From Verrucomicrobiia bacterium (GTDB taxonomy: Bacteria > Verrucomicrobiota > Verrucomicrobiia > Opitutales > Cerasicoccaceae), in contig JAUIAM010000006.1 in the NCBI GenBank assembly GCA_030425485.1, forward strand, positions 124,001 through 188,000: a stretch of 64,000 nucleotides of DNA. Reading direction: 5' to 3'. The translations under genes and the position numbers were made by a program. This document shows positions 52,816-61,225 of the stretch, piece by piece; positions within the stretch are counted from its first letter, which is position 1; each line of letters starts with the position of its first letter. The notes under the pieces were generated by a model. The model had not been told where the DNA came from and did not search any database. It saw nothing but the letters and a program-made list of their open reading frames with translations.

Positions 52816-53754
52816 TTATCCGTCGGCCTTCAGGCCGCTGGCCAGCAGGGTCTCGAAGTGCGGCTCCTGCTCTTCGCAGGAAACGACGGAGACGTCCACG
52901 CCCTCGAAGCCCAACTCCTTGAGCCACTGGTAGAGGGTGTTTTCGGCAAAGCCCAGCCAGGTGTCTGCGTAGAGCTCGCGGGCTTTTTCAAAGGTGTGCT
53001 CCTTGAGGTCGAGTACGATGAGCCGCCCGCCGGGTTTTAAAATGCGGTGCGCTTCGGCCAAGGCTTGTTGCGGCTTACGTGCGTGGTGCAGGGCCTGGCT
53101 GAGGTAGGCGAGGTCGACGCTCGCGTCGGCCAGCGGCACGGACTCGATGTCTCCGAGCTGGTAGTGGAGGTTTTCGATGCCGTGCTTCTTGGCCAGTTCG
53201 GTACCGAACTCCACCATCTTACGGGAGTTGTCGATGCAGTGCACGCACTCGGCGCGCTGGGCCAGAAGCTGGGCCAGTACACCTTCGCCCGCGCCGAGGT
53301 CAGCGATGGTGATCTTGGGCGTGAGGTGGAGGAGGAAATGGCCGATGCCCTCCCAGGTGCGGCCGGGGCAGTAGTTTTTACCCAGACGACCCGCTACGGT
53401 GTTAAAGTACTGCTCGGCGTGCTTGCGGCGTTTTTCGAGGATGCGGGCGAGGTTGGCCGCGTCGTTTTCCAGCTCGGGGCGGGAGGAGGCGGCCTCGCAG
53501 GCTGCGGCGATGAGCTTGCGCTCGGCTTCGGGCAGTTGTCGGGCGAGGGAGTAAAAGCTGCGCTTGCCGTCCTTGCGGTCGCTAGTCAGCCCGCCTTGGC
53601 GCAGCAGCGCCAAATGCGAGGAAATGCGCGACTGGCCCATGTCGAGGATCTCCTGCAACTCGGCCACCGAAAGCTCCTCGCGCGCCAGCAAGGCCACGAC
53701 CCGCAGACGCGTGGGGTCGGCCAACAACTTTAGGGTGTCAAGCGGATCCGTCAT
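52816..53754 (-). CDS. ArsR-type regulator fused to a SAM-dependent methyltransferase
   Basis: The protein has 312 residues. An ArsR winged helix (LLADPTRLRVVALLAREELS, MGQSRISSHLALLRQGGLT, about 1-90) has no CxC-type metal site. A class I methyltransferase follows from about 145, with motif I IADLGAGEGVLAQLLA and LKPGGRLIVLDLKEH. Fusions of this type are associated with control of the methionine/SAM cycle, with SAM or SAH as the probable ligand. metF is encoded 9 kb away with a palindrome before it. True methyl transfer is not established. Confidence 0.88.
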   Translation of the reverse strand: MTDPLDTLKLLADPTRLRVVALLAREELSVAELQEILDMGQSRISSHLALLRQGGLTSDRKDGKRSFYSLARQLPEAERKLIAAACEAASSRPELENDAANLARILEKRRKHAEQYFNTVAGRLGKNYCPGRTWEGIGHFLLHLTPKITIADLGAGEGVLAQLLAQRAECVHCIDNSRKMVEFGTELAKKHGIENLHYQLGDIESVPLADASVDLAYLSQALHHARKPQQALAEAHRILKPGGRLIVLDLKEHTFEKARELYADTWLGFAENTLYQWLKELGFEGVDVSVVSCEEQEPHFETLLASGLKADG

Positions 53755-53821
53755 GCGGAGATGTTTTCGCTTCTGCTCTGGGTGGTCAATGCTTTAGGCG
53801 CGTCTTGACTACTGATTGGGA

Positions 53822-54625
53822 ATGATTCAAGATTCGTACGTGCTGTTACGAGCCGTTAGCTTGTCCTGTGCTCTTTTAACCCCCTGCTTAGGTGATGTTG
53901 GGGAGCAGGTTGAATTTCGCGAAGTCAAAGCCGGTTCGCGTATGTCTGGAGCTTTGAGTGCTGACTACATCATCTATGGTGTGCAGGGGACCGCCTGGTT
54001 GGAAGATGACGACGCCCCACGTGAGGCGGATTCGCCATATGGGCATGCCAAGGCCAATCTACTCCCCGAGAGCGAGCTCGTGCTGTTCGGTAATCAGGGG
54101 CGACGCGATTTTGATTCCGTTGGCTATGCGCGAAGCGGTAGCGATTCCCTGCTGACCGAGGTGGAACTGTGGAGCGATGATACGGACAGTTTAATCCTGG
54201 TCGGCGGGGTGAGGTCGGCCAATACCTTGCCCCTGTACCTGAGTGACGACTGGCGTCCGGTGCTTGGCCTATACTGGGCACGCCATATCCGAAAGGGACG
54301 CTTGCTCGACGACTTCATCCTGAGAATGGAGCACGAAATGGCGGAAGACTTTACCGATCACATGCCGAACATCTCCTTTTTTGGTCAGTTGGATGATGAT
54401 GTGTACTACCAAATCGGCGCTCCTCGCGGGGCAATCATCTGGCAGGATGATCGCGACCTAAGCATGAGTGTGGGGTATGACCTGCAAAAGCTCAGCCTTG
54501 GCTCGCGGGCGGTTTACCGGATTGGCCAGAAGTTTCTTATGTATCATGAGGTCGAGTACGATATCGATGACAAGAAACTTTCGGCCGGGCTTGGGCTAAA
54601 GTACGGTGACAATGTCGAAGAGTAG
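53822..54625 (+). CDS. Secreted protein of unknown function
   Basis: The protein has 267 residues and a plausible signal peptide (LLRAVSLSCALLTPCLG). The mature part has alternating hydrophobic/polar strands and many Asp (YGVQGTAWLEDDDAPRE, VELWSDDTDSLILVGGV, YDLQKLSLGSRAVYRIG, ending LSAGLGLKYGD), consistent with a beta-sandwich or small barrel. Nothing is recognised. The ATG at 53822 replaces the TTG two codons earlier. It points away from the ArsR-methyltransferase gene, 67 bp off. Confidence 0.65.
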   Translation: MIQDSYVLLRAVSLSCALLTPCLGDVGEQVEFREVKAGSRMSGALSADYIIYGVQGTAWLEDDDAPREADSPYGHAKANLLPESELVLFGNQGRRDFDSVGYARSGSDSLLTEVELWSDDTDSLILVGGVRSANTLPLYLSDDWRPVLGLYWARHIRKGRLLDDFILRMEHEMAEDFTDHMPNISFFGQLDDDVYYQIGAPRGAIIWQDDRDLSMSVGYDLQKLSLGSRAVYRIGQKFLMYHEVEYDIDDKKLSAGLGLKYGDNVEE

Positions 54626-54657
54626 CGCAGTGGCGCTTCTCATGTAAATACAGCCAT

Positions 54658-54690
54658 AAAAAATGCCGACGGCGTGAACCGTCGGCATTT
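54658..54690 (-). terminator. Intrinsic terminator of the greA-like gene (possibly bidirectional)
   Basis: A perfect 12-bp stem, AAATGCCGACGG with CCGTCGGCATTT, around loop CGTGAA is followed on the minus strand by six T residues. It lies 44 bp past the greA stop. On the plus strand only TTT follows, so it may also slow transcription of the 53822-54625 gene. Confidence 0.88.
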
Positions 54691-54733
54691 GTGAAATCGG
54701 AGTGTGGGAGGGGGTGGCCTCCCGTTGCCTGGC

Positions 54734-56593
54734 CTAGAGCTTGCGGCCGGAGTCGATCCAGCGGATGAGCGACTTGATGTTCCAGGTCTGGACCTGGCCG
54801 TCGATCTCGGTCTGGACGTCCTCGCCGACGCGCTTGCCCATGAGGGCCTGGCCGAGCGGGGTCTTGTAGGAGAGGATGTTGTCCTCCGGGGCGGAGTCCC
54901 ATGCGCCGAGGATGGCGTAGGTGGTGACTTCGCCGGTGTTGCCATCGGTCAGCTCGACGATGGTGCCGATGCCGACGGTGTCGCTGGTCACGTCGTTGAA
55001 GTCGGTGACACGGGCACGGGCAAAGTCCTTTTCCAGCAGGGCCTTGCGGGCCATGAGGGTTTCGTTGTCCTGGCGGGCCATCTTGTACTCGGCGTTTTCG
55101 CGCAAGTCCCCGTGCTCGCGGGCGACCTCGATGGCCTCCTTGTTCTCGGGGATCTTGACGTTGACGAGGTCCTCGTACTCGCGCTTGCGGTCGTCGAGGC
55201 TCTTCTGGGAAACGATGAGTTCGTCCACCTTCTCCTGCACGTCGCCGGAGACGAGCTGCTGGATGTTGGGGAAGCGCTTGATGAAGCGGGCCAGGAGGGA
55301 CTTCTTGGTCAGGTCTTCAAAGCCCTGGTTGAGCAGGAGGCCCTGGGCGAGGTCGCGGGCGATCTCGTCGTTGGCGTCGGCCAACATGTCGGGGATGAGT
55401 TCCTGGTCGTCGCTGAGGACGTCGGCCAGCTGGATGCGGCGGTTGCCCGTGCTCTGGAGTGCCTCGTAGTCGATGGCGTAGAGGATGGCGTTGAGCATGC
55501 GCGGGCTGACGAGGCCGTCGACGAGCTTGGCGAACTTACGCGAGTTGCGGTTCTTTACGATCCAGTAGAGCACAGGGCCCTTGAGGTTTTGCTCGTTGAG
55601 CCAGCGCTTGAAGTTCTCTGCTACCATGTCGGTGCAGTCGCGCTCGACGAGGAAGCTGATGGACTCGCCGGTCATCTTGCCTTCGGAGTTCTTGAGGATG
55701 TCCATGAGGACGCCCTTCCAGTCTTCCGGGTAGACGCGGGTGAGCAGGTCGAGGAAGCGCTTGTGGTAGCCGTTGGGGATGTTGGAGGCGAGCTCGTTGA
55801 GGCTCTTGGCGCCGAGGATGAGGGACTTGGAGGTCGGCTCGATCTGCTCGGGGTCCTCGTGGAGAGTACGGGCGAGGTCATTGCGGACCCATACGCCGTG
55901 GAGGCGTTCCGCGTCCGTCAGGCCCATTGCGTCCTTAACGGCTTCGGTCAGGTGCTCGAAAATGTTGGGCAGGTCAGCGGCGATCTCTTCGACGTTCTCG
56001 GAGATCAGGTAAAGTTTTTCGCCGAGGGCGATCTTCTTCTTGGGCTGCTTGACCATGTAGAAGTCCTCGAGGATTTCCTGCTCGGGCTTCAGGGGCTCGT
56101 CGCGCAGGACGTAGGGGTCGGTCTTGCGTGAGGGGGTCGCTATGCGCGGGTCCTTGACGAGAGCCTTCTTTGCGCCGGTCCACCATTTTTTAAATTTGGT
56201 GGGGCCGAGGAGTCGGGCGAGGAGGTTCTCCAGCTCGGTCGGGCTGGCGGTCTGGTCCGGGCAACGGGCAAGGATGTCAGCGACGAGGTCGGTGGGACGC
56301 TTCTTGATCATTTCCTCGATGACGTCGGGCTCGGTGCGCTGGCGCACGAGCACGCTTTCGGCGGGGAGGATATCGAGCTTATCGACGCAGAAGGCCGGGT
56401 CCATGCCGTGGCCGGGCTTTTCGTCGAAGTCGATGATGAGCTTGCCCTCAGCAGCGTCGTAAGACGCAATCTGGCCGAAGCCCCAGCTGCGGTGCATGCA
56501 GTAGGCACCGGGTTGCATGGCCTCAAGCTTGTCGCGCATGCGCTTCAGAGCAGGCTTCTTGGCGATGATCGTGTCGATCACATCTTTTTCCAT
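54734..56593 (-). CDS. greA: GreA/GreB-family transcript cleavage factor with long N-terminal extension
   Basis: The protein has 619 residues, about four times normal GreA length. The last 160 residues are a full GreA: the coiled coil with REHGDLRENAEYKMARQDNE (about 491-510), whose acidic tip should enter the RNA-polymerase secondary channel, then the FKBP-like domain (GTIVELTDGNTGEV, YKTPLGQALMGKRVGE). Residues 1-450 are helical and resemble no common domain except an early KOW/CarD-like stretch (MHRSWGFGQIASYDAAEGKL). Long GreA proteins are also known in Chlamydiae. It is divergent from rsmB. Confidence 0.88.
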   Translation of the reverse strand: MEKDVIDTIIAKKPALKRMRDKLEAMQPGAYCMHRSWGFGQIASYDAAEGKLIIDFDEKPGHGMDPAFCVDKLDILPAESVLVRQRTEPDVIEEMIKKRPTDLVADILARCPDQTASPTELENLLARLLGPTKFKKWWTGAKKALVKDPRIATPSRKTDPYVLRDEPLKPEQEILEDFYMVKQPKKKIALGEKLYLISENVEEIAADLPNIFEHLTEAVKDAMGLTDAERLHGVWVRNDLARTLHEDPEQIEPTSKSLILGAKSLNELASNIPNGYHKRFLDLLTRVYPEDWKGVLMDILKNSEGKMTGESISFLVERDCTDMVAENFKRWLNEQNLKGPVLYWIVKNRNSRKFAKLVDGLVSPRMLNAILYAIDYEALQSTGNRRIQLADVLSDDQELIPDMLADANDEIARDLAQGLLLNQGFEDLTKKSLLARFIKRFPNIQQLVSGDVQEKVDELIVSQKSLDDRKREYEDLVNVKIPENKEAIEVAREHGDLRENAEYKMARQDNETLMARKALLEKDFARARVTDFNDVTSDTVGIGTIVELTDGNTGEVTTYAILGAWDSAPEDNILSYKTPLGQALMGKRVGEDVQTEIDGQVQTWNIKSLIRWIDSGRKL

Positions 56594-56655
56594 TTGGGGA
56601 ATCTCTTTTCTTTAATAGTGAAAATCAAGTCATTACCTTTTTGGATATAAAAAGG

Positions 56656-57963
56656 ATGACTCGAACAAAATCAACTGCCTCGCCGTGGCAAAAAGCCGCT
56701 GACCTATGTGAACTGTATACCGCGAATCCGACGAAGTCGGACACGCTGTTGAGTGATATGACCTTCCAATCCAGCGTGGAGAGGCGCCGTTGTCAATTCC
56801 TCTTCTACGGTGTTCTGCGGCACCGTCGGCGCATCCAGACGCTCCTCTCGGGGCTGATTTCGCGCCCCCCAAAGCCCCGACTGCAGGCCATGCTTGAGGT
56901 GGCGGTCTTTGAAATGCTCGAATCCGAGCCCGCGCGTCAGCCCAAGGTAGTGGATTTTGCCGTGGGCAATATCCGCCGCGCCATGAGCAAGGGCGAGGCC
57001 GGGCTGGCCAATGCCGTCTTGCGGAAAATCCCCGCCGAGATCGAGAAGCTGGAGCAGACGGGCTCTGCCGCCGTGCGGACCAGCCACCCGGATTGGCTGG
57101 CGGATCGGTGGACCGCGCAGTTCGGCCCCGAGGCGGCTGAGAAGCTCATGCGCTGGAACCTCAAGCCCGCCGAGGTGACCTTTCGCGTGCGCGACACCGC
57201 TGCGGTCGAGCTGGCCCAGGCCGAGTCTTCCGCTGCGGGCGAGGGGATGCTCTTCGACGACACCCGCTGGCCGGGCTTTGTCACCCTCGCGGGCAACTTC
57301 CACCGGGCCGAGCCTTTATTAAAAGCCGGGGCCATCTACGCGCAGGACCCCTCGACGCGCCTCGCCCCCGCCGCGTTGGAAGTCCAACCCGGCCAGCACG
57401 TGCTCGATCTCTGCGCCGCGCCCGGCGGCAAAACGCTCATGCTGGCCGACGCGCTCGGGCTGGACAACAAGGGGCTGCTGGTCGCAGTGGAGCTCCCGGG
57501 GCCGCGCCTGGAGCAGCTCGACGAAAATTTACGCAAACTCAACGACGGCGACGGGCCGGACGTGCGGCTCATGGCCGAGGACGTGCTTGCGCTGACTTCG
57601 GAGCATTTCGCCCAGGAGGGGCTGCCGGACAAGTTCGACGCGGTCCTGCTGGACGCGCCGTGCTCGAATACCGGGGTGTTGCGTCGCCGACCCGACGCCA
57701 AGTGGCGGCTGGGCGAGGAGGACATTGCCGAAAGCGTGGGGCTCCAGCGGATGCTCCTTTGCGCGGCAGCGGCCCGGCTCAAGCCCGGCGGGCGGCTGGT
57801 TTACTCGACTTGCTCGATCGAGCCGGAGGAAAACGCTGACGTGCTGGAGGCTTTCCTCGCCTCAGAGGAAGGACAACGCCTGAAACTCGTCAGCCAGCAA
57901 ATCTTCCTCCCCTGGGAAACCAGCCACGACGGCGCAGGGGTCGCGGTGCTAGAGGCGCGGTAG
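56656..57963 (+). CDS. rsmB: 16S rRNA (cytosine-967-C5)-methyltransferase
   Basis: The protein has 435 residues. An N-terminal NusB-like RNA-binding domain (about 1-140) is followed by the m5C methyltransferase with SAM motif LDLCAAPGGKTLMLADALG (about 249-267), the DAPCSNTGVLRRRPDAKW segment with Cys near 336, and the nucleophile motif VYSTCSIEPEEN with Cys near 387. The ATG at 56656 follows an AAAAGG Shine-Dalgarno; the earlier TTG at 56641 is not needed. Confidence 0.9.
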   Translation: MTRTKSTASPWQKAADLCELYTANPTKSDTLLSDMTFQSSVERRRCQFLFYGVLRHRRRIQTLLSGLISRPPKPRLQAMLEVAVFEMLESEPARQPKVVDFAVGNIRRAMSKGEAGLANAVLRKIPAEIEKLEQTGSAAVRTSHPDWLADRWTAQFGPEAAEKLMRWNLKPAEVTFRVRDTAAVELAQAESSAAGEGMLFDDTRWPGFVTLAGNFHRAEPLLKAGAIYAQDPSTRLAPAALEVQPGQHVLDLCAAPGGKTLMLADALGLDNKGLLVAVELPGPRLEQLDENLRKLNDGDGPDVRLMAEDVLALTSEHFAQEGLPDKFDAVLLDAPCSNTGVLRRRPDAKWRLGEEDIAESVGLQRMLLCAAAARLKPGGRLVYSTCSIEPEENADVLEAFLASEEGQRLKLVSQQIFLPWETSHDGAGVAVLEAR

Positions 57964-58019
57964 GTTTTCTACATGGTCGTGGGGTGGCGGCGTTGATCTG
58001 GTATTGATATACAATAGAA

Positions 58020-58267
58020 TCACTCCACGGCCAGAATATGGACCAGCTTTACGGGGTGGTCGATGGCGTAGGTGACGACGTGATGGTCGAGCGTTGCAAA
58101 ATACACAGCAGCGCCCTCGCTTGTGGTGAAACTACCGTCGCTCAAGTCTTCAAGATTAGCTGCGAGTTGATCGAAGAGCGTGAACAGCTTGTCACGCTTG
58201 CGCTTGGGAAGTTGTAAAATACGCTCAACTGTTTGACGGGAAATATCCCAGCGTATTGCGGGTTCAT
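58020..58267 (-). pseudogene. RelE/ParE-like toxin gene with a one-base frameshift
   Basis: The ATG (58267) overlaps the upstream antitoxin-like stop as ATGA, but its frame soon meets stop codons. The +1 frame instead encodes about 79 residues with a coherent RelE/ParE-like pattern (WDISRQTVERILQLPKRKRD, LEDLSDGSFTTSEGAAVYFA, HHVVTYAIDHPVKLVHILAV) and a clean TGA at 58022-58020. That frame has no ATG, GTG or TTG of its own near the start. One extra base in the CCC run (58261-58263) would restore an 82-residue protein. It is either inactivated, a sequencing error, or read by frameshifting. Confidence 0.7.
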
Positions 58268-58476
58268 AGCCCTTTTTTGCTCAGGATTTCGCTAAGGTCT
58301 CTGGCTTCGTCAGCGCTCAGGGCGTCGCCAGCCTTCATTTTGGCAAGGCGTTTGCTCATCTCGGACATGTAGGCTTCGTCGTCAATGCGGTTGCGAACCT
58401 TGAGGTAGGCCTCAAGAGAGGCACGGTCTTCTTTGCCCATGGCATCGACCGTTGCTCTGACTTCTTCCTTTAACAT
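58264..58476 (-). CDS. Putative antitoxin-like small protein
   Basis: The protein has 70 residues, is highly charged and helical (LKEEVRATVDAMGKEDRASL, LKVRNRIDDEAYMSEMSKRL, LSADEARDLSEILSKKGL). No named family is recognised. Its stop overlaps the ATG of a RelE/ParE-like reading frame, the usual antitoxin-first arrangement. The ATG at 58476 has AAGG close upstream and is preferred over 58560, which would overlap the preceding small gene. Confidence 0.6.
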   Translation of the reverse strand: MLKEEVRATVDAMGKEDRASLEAYLKVRNRIDDEAYMSEMSKRLAKMKAGDALSADEARDLSEILSKKGL

Positions 58477-58523
58477 ACCTTGCAGTTTAGGCGTATATTG
58501 TGCCTTTTCAACTCTGTTATGCG

Positions 58524-58729
58524 CCCTCCTTTGCGGGCTGCTTGAGCCAAAGCAGCTCACTCCTTGAGTAGCTCATCGAGCAGGGTACTCAGCGGGGTGC
58601 CGGGGTCGTCTGCGGATTCGGCTTTGGCCGCACGGAGATCTCGCAGGTCCTCTTTAAGGACGGTGTCGTCTTCGTTGGAGGTTTGCTGCTCTTTCATTCT
58701 ATCACCCTTCCTTTGCGGGTTGCTTGAGC
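58524..58729. repeat. Pair of about 25-bp direct repeats flanking a small gene
   Basis: CCCTTCCTTTGCGGGTTGC with TTGAGC (58705-58729) forms the 3' end of the MFS gene and recurs as CCCTCCTTTGCGGGCTGC with TTGAGC (58524-58547), 181 bp away. In the second copy the residues LKQPAKEG of the MFS C-terminus can still be read. The 46-residue gene lies between the copies. Confidence 0.75.
58557..58697 (-). CDS. 46-residue acidic small protein after the MFS gene
   Basis: The ATG at 58697 is 4 bp past the MFS stop and is preceded by a good Shine-Dalgarno (AGGAAGGG). The product is short and acidic (KEQQTSNEDDTVLKEDLRDL, TPLSTLLDELLKE) with no recognised domain. The tight coupling and strong ribosome site argue that it is translated. 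The ending LLDELLKE could form an amphipathic helix. Confidence 0.6.
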   Translation of the reverse strand: MKEQQTSNEDDTVLKEDLRDLRAAKAESADDPGTPLSTLLDELLKE

Positions 58730-60021
58730 TTGAGGGCGAGGAGCAGGGGGAGGATGAGGAAGACTGCGCCGGTGGCGTAGGAGGTGCTTGAGCCGTAGTG
58801 GAAGTAGACCATGGCGGCCAGCAGAGGACCGAGGGCGCGGGCAAGGGCGCCTGCGCTCCGGTAGATGCCGAGGAAGCGGCCTTGCTCGGACGGGTCGGCG
58901 TAGAGCGAGGTCAGGGCCGAGAGGCTGGGGAAGACCAGGCCCGCGCCGATGGACAGCAGGGCGAGCGCGACGAAGAACACGCTCTGGGTGGCGATGGCCG
59001 CGATGAGGAAGAAGGCCACGGCTGCGCTGAGGACGCCCGCCAGGCTGAGCTTTTTCTCGCCCACCTTGGGGGCCATGCGCCGGACGATGCCGCCCTGCGT
59101 GATGATGAGCCAAAAGCCAATGAAGACGAACATCAGGCCGTTGTCCATGGCCGAGTAATTAAAGCGTTCGACCGCAAGAAAGGTGAGGGTGAACTCCATC
59201 CCGGCAAAGGACAGGGTAAAGAGGAAGTTGACCCAGCAACTGCGGCGGATGTCGGGCTGGGGGATGCGGAAGAGCCCGGTGAGGCGTCCGGCCAGGCCCA
59301 CGCTGGGGTGGTCGTTGCGGTTCGTTTCCGGGAGGGTTTCCTTAAAACCGCGGGCAATCCAGATGACGTTGATCGTGGCCAGCACGCAGGCCACCGCGGC
59401 GGGGGCCGAGAAGGGATTGATGCCCCAGGCTTCGAGTGCGGGGTTGGCCGCGAGCCAGTTCCATTGGGCGGATATGCCGCCGATGGCTGGCCCGAGGAGG
59501 AAGCCCATGGCAAAAGCGATGCCCACGTAGGCCATGCCCTTGGCCCGGTTTTGCTGGTCGGTCACGTCGGAGATAGAGGCTGTGGCCACGGCGATGTTAC
59601 CGCTCATAACGCCAGCCAGGGCGCGGGTAACGAGGAGCAGCCAGAGCTCTCCGGCGAAGATCCAGCCCAGGTAGCTCAGGGCGGTGCCAATCTGCGTGAT
59701 GAGCAGTACGCGGCGGCGGCCGAAACGATCGGAGAGCTTGCCCCAGAGAGGGGAAAAGACGAACTGCAGCAGCGAGTAGAGGCTGCCGAGTGCCCCGCCA
59801 AAGAGCACCGCGACGAGGAAGCTGGAGTCGAGGTCCTGCGAGGTGTGGGCCTCGAGCCAGGCGATGGTGCAGTGGAGCATGCCGCCCTCGGGCGTCTTGG
59901 CCAGATAGTACTCGAGCATATCCGGAAAGAGCGGAAAGATGATCGAGAAGCCCATCAGGTCGATGAACATCACCAGAAAGATCACGCCCAGGGCGCGATG
60001 ATTGATGCCGGATTTGGACAT
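58702..60021 (-). CDS. MFS transporter, TetA/DHA1-like
   Basis: The protein has 439 residues with twelve predicted helices. Motif A is GKLSDRFGRRRVLL in the loop between helices 2 and 3; the N-terminal LGVIFLVMFIDLMGFSIIFP and VMSGNIAVATASISDVT are typical of the TCR/Tet38 multidrug branch. The substrate is unknown. It begins 5 bp after coaD on the same strand. Its last 25 bp are duplicated downstream. Confidence 0.85.
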   Translation of the reverse strand: MSKSGINHRALGVIFLVMFIDLMGFSIIFPLFPDMLEYYLAKTPEGGMLHCTIAWLEAHTSQDLDSSFLVAVLFGGALGSLYSLLQFVFSPLWGKLSDRFGRRRVLLITQIGTALSYLGWIFAGELWLLLVTRALAGVMSGNIAVATASISDVTDQQNRAKGMAYVGIAFAMGFLLGPAIGGISAQWNWLAANPALEAWGINPFSAPAAVACVLATINVIWIARGFKETLPETNRNDHPSVGLAGRLTGLFRIPQPDIRRSCWVNFLFTLSFAGMEFTLTFLAVERFNYSAMDNGLMFVFIGFWLIITQGGIVRRMAPKVGEKKLSLAGVLSAAVAFFLIAAIATQSVFFVALALLSIGAGLVFPSLSALTSLYADPSEQGRFLGIYRSAGALARALGPLLAAMVYFHYGSSTSYATGAVFLILPLLLALKLKQPAKEG

Positions 60022-60026
60022 GGGGC

Positions 60027-60515
60027 TCAGGATTGTTTGCTGTAGGCGTCTTGCAGGGCAGCGAGCGCATTGGCCGGGAGGAAGGCCTTGACCCGGTCGG
60101 CGTTGAACTGCGCGACGCCCTTGACCAGATTGGACGAGGTGTAGAAGTGCTCCTGCTTGGGCATGAGGAAAATGGTCTCGATGTCCTCAGCCAGGTGACG
60201 GTTCATCTGGGCCATCTGGAACTCGAACTCGAAGTCGGACACGGCGCGCAGACCGCGGACCAATGCCTGGGCATTGCGCTTGCGGGCAAAGTCGACCGTG
60301 AGCCCGTCGAGCACTTCCACGCTGGCATTGGGCAGGTGGCCGATGTTTTCCTCGATGAGCTGCTTGCGCTTTTCCGTGTCAAAGAGGGGGCTCTTGGCGG
60401 TGTTGGTGGCCACGGCCATAATCACCTCGTCGAAGAGCACGCAGGCTCGCTCGATGACGTCGAGGTGTCCGTTGGTTACGGGGTCAAAGGTACCGGCATA
60501 GATCGCGCGTCTCAT
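60027..60515 (-). CDS. coaD: Phosphopantetheine adenylyltransferase
   Basis: The 162-residue enzyme converts 4'-phosphopantetheine and ATP to dephospho-CoA. The nucleotidyltransferase motif is AGTFDPVTNGHLDVIERA with TNGH at 14-17. Further landmarks are LVRGLRAVSDFEFEFQMAQM and the late YTSSNLVKGVA. The ATG at 60515 gives normal length; the frame opens earlier at 60605 but without family similarity. It works in the same pathway as coaX at 7185. Confidence 0.95.
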   Translation of the reverse strand: MRRAIYAGTFDPVTNGHLDVIERACVLFDEVIMAVATNTAKSPLFDTEKRKQLIEENIGHLPNASVEVLDGLTVDFARKRNAQALVRGLRAVSDFEFEFQMAQMNRHLAEDIETIFLMPKQEHFYTSSNLVKGVAQFNADRVKAFLPANALAALQDAYSKQS

Positions 60516-60637
60516 GGCAGGAGAGGTGCTAAGGGCTGGGGCCGTGCCTTGGCAAGCTTTCTCCGAGTGAGGCGGGTTGCTAAGGTGGGCAAAAAAACTC
60601 GCCAAGCAGGCGGCCTTGGCAGAAGCTTAACCCTGTC

Positions 60638-61225
60638 ATGAATCTGCCGAATCTGCTGACACTGTCGCGTATCGTCTTTTTGTTCGTGATTGTGGCGCTG
60701 CTCTACGCGCCCTTTCGCGGGGCGAACTCGCTGGCCTTTATCCTCTTCATCGTCGCTGCACTGACGGACTGGGCAGACGGCTACGTGGCCCGCAAGACGG
60801 GGCAGATTTCGGACTTCGGCAAGCTCATGGATGCGCTGGCGGACAAGATCCTTATGGTCGGGGTCTTCGTGGCCATGCTGGGCATCGCGGGCTTTTTGCC
60901 CTGGTGGAGTGTGTTTTTGGTCCTGCTGATTATCGGGCGGGAGTTCCTTATCACTGGCTTGCGGCTGGTGGCGGCGAGTCAGGGCGTCGTGCTGGCGGCG
61001 GAAAAAGGCGGCAAGATCAAGACCGTGGTGCAGATCGTAGCCGCGGCGGTGTTTATCTTCTGCCGGGCGCTGGCCTTTGACTTTGGGGTCTCGGTCGCGG
61101 TCTACGATGTATTTTATATCCTCGGTATGGTGGCTTTTTTCCTGGCAACCCTGCTCACGGTGCAATCGGGCACGGTGTACATGACCAAGTACTGGTACCT
61201 CTTTCAGTCCAAAACCGGTAAGTAA
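60638..61225 (+). CDS. pgsA: CDP-diacylglycerol--glycerol-3-phosphate 3-phosphatidyltransferase
   Basis: The 195-residue membrane enzyme makes phosphatidylglycerol phosphate. The CDP-alcohol phosphatidyltransferase motif is complete: Asp44, Asp47, Gly48, Ala51-Arg52, Gly61, Asp65 and Asp69 (segment DWADGYVARKTGQISDFG). The N-terminal MNLPNLLTLSRI is typical of PgsA. Its TAA stop shares one base with the pgpA start, so the two consecutive steps of PG synthesis are coupled. Confidence 0.94.
   Translation: MNLPNLLTLSRIVFLFVIVALLYAPFRGANSLAFILFIVAALTDWADGYVARKTGQISDFGKLMDALADKILMVGVFVAMLGIAGFLPWWSVFLVLLIIGREFLITGLRLVAASQGVVLAAEKGGKIKTVVQIVAAAVFIFCRALAFDFGVSVAVYDVFYILGMVAFFLATLLTVQSGTVYMTKYWYLFQSKTGK

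Noticed and set aside
54704-56131. 475-codon plus-strand open frame
   Set aside because: It is antisense to the long greA gene, with the low-complexity L/V/D/E/G composition of a shadow frame.
58798-60045. 415-codon plus-strand open frame
   Set aside because: It is antisense to the MFS gene and part of coaD; no signal peptide, motif or ribosome site supports it.
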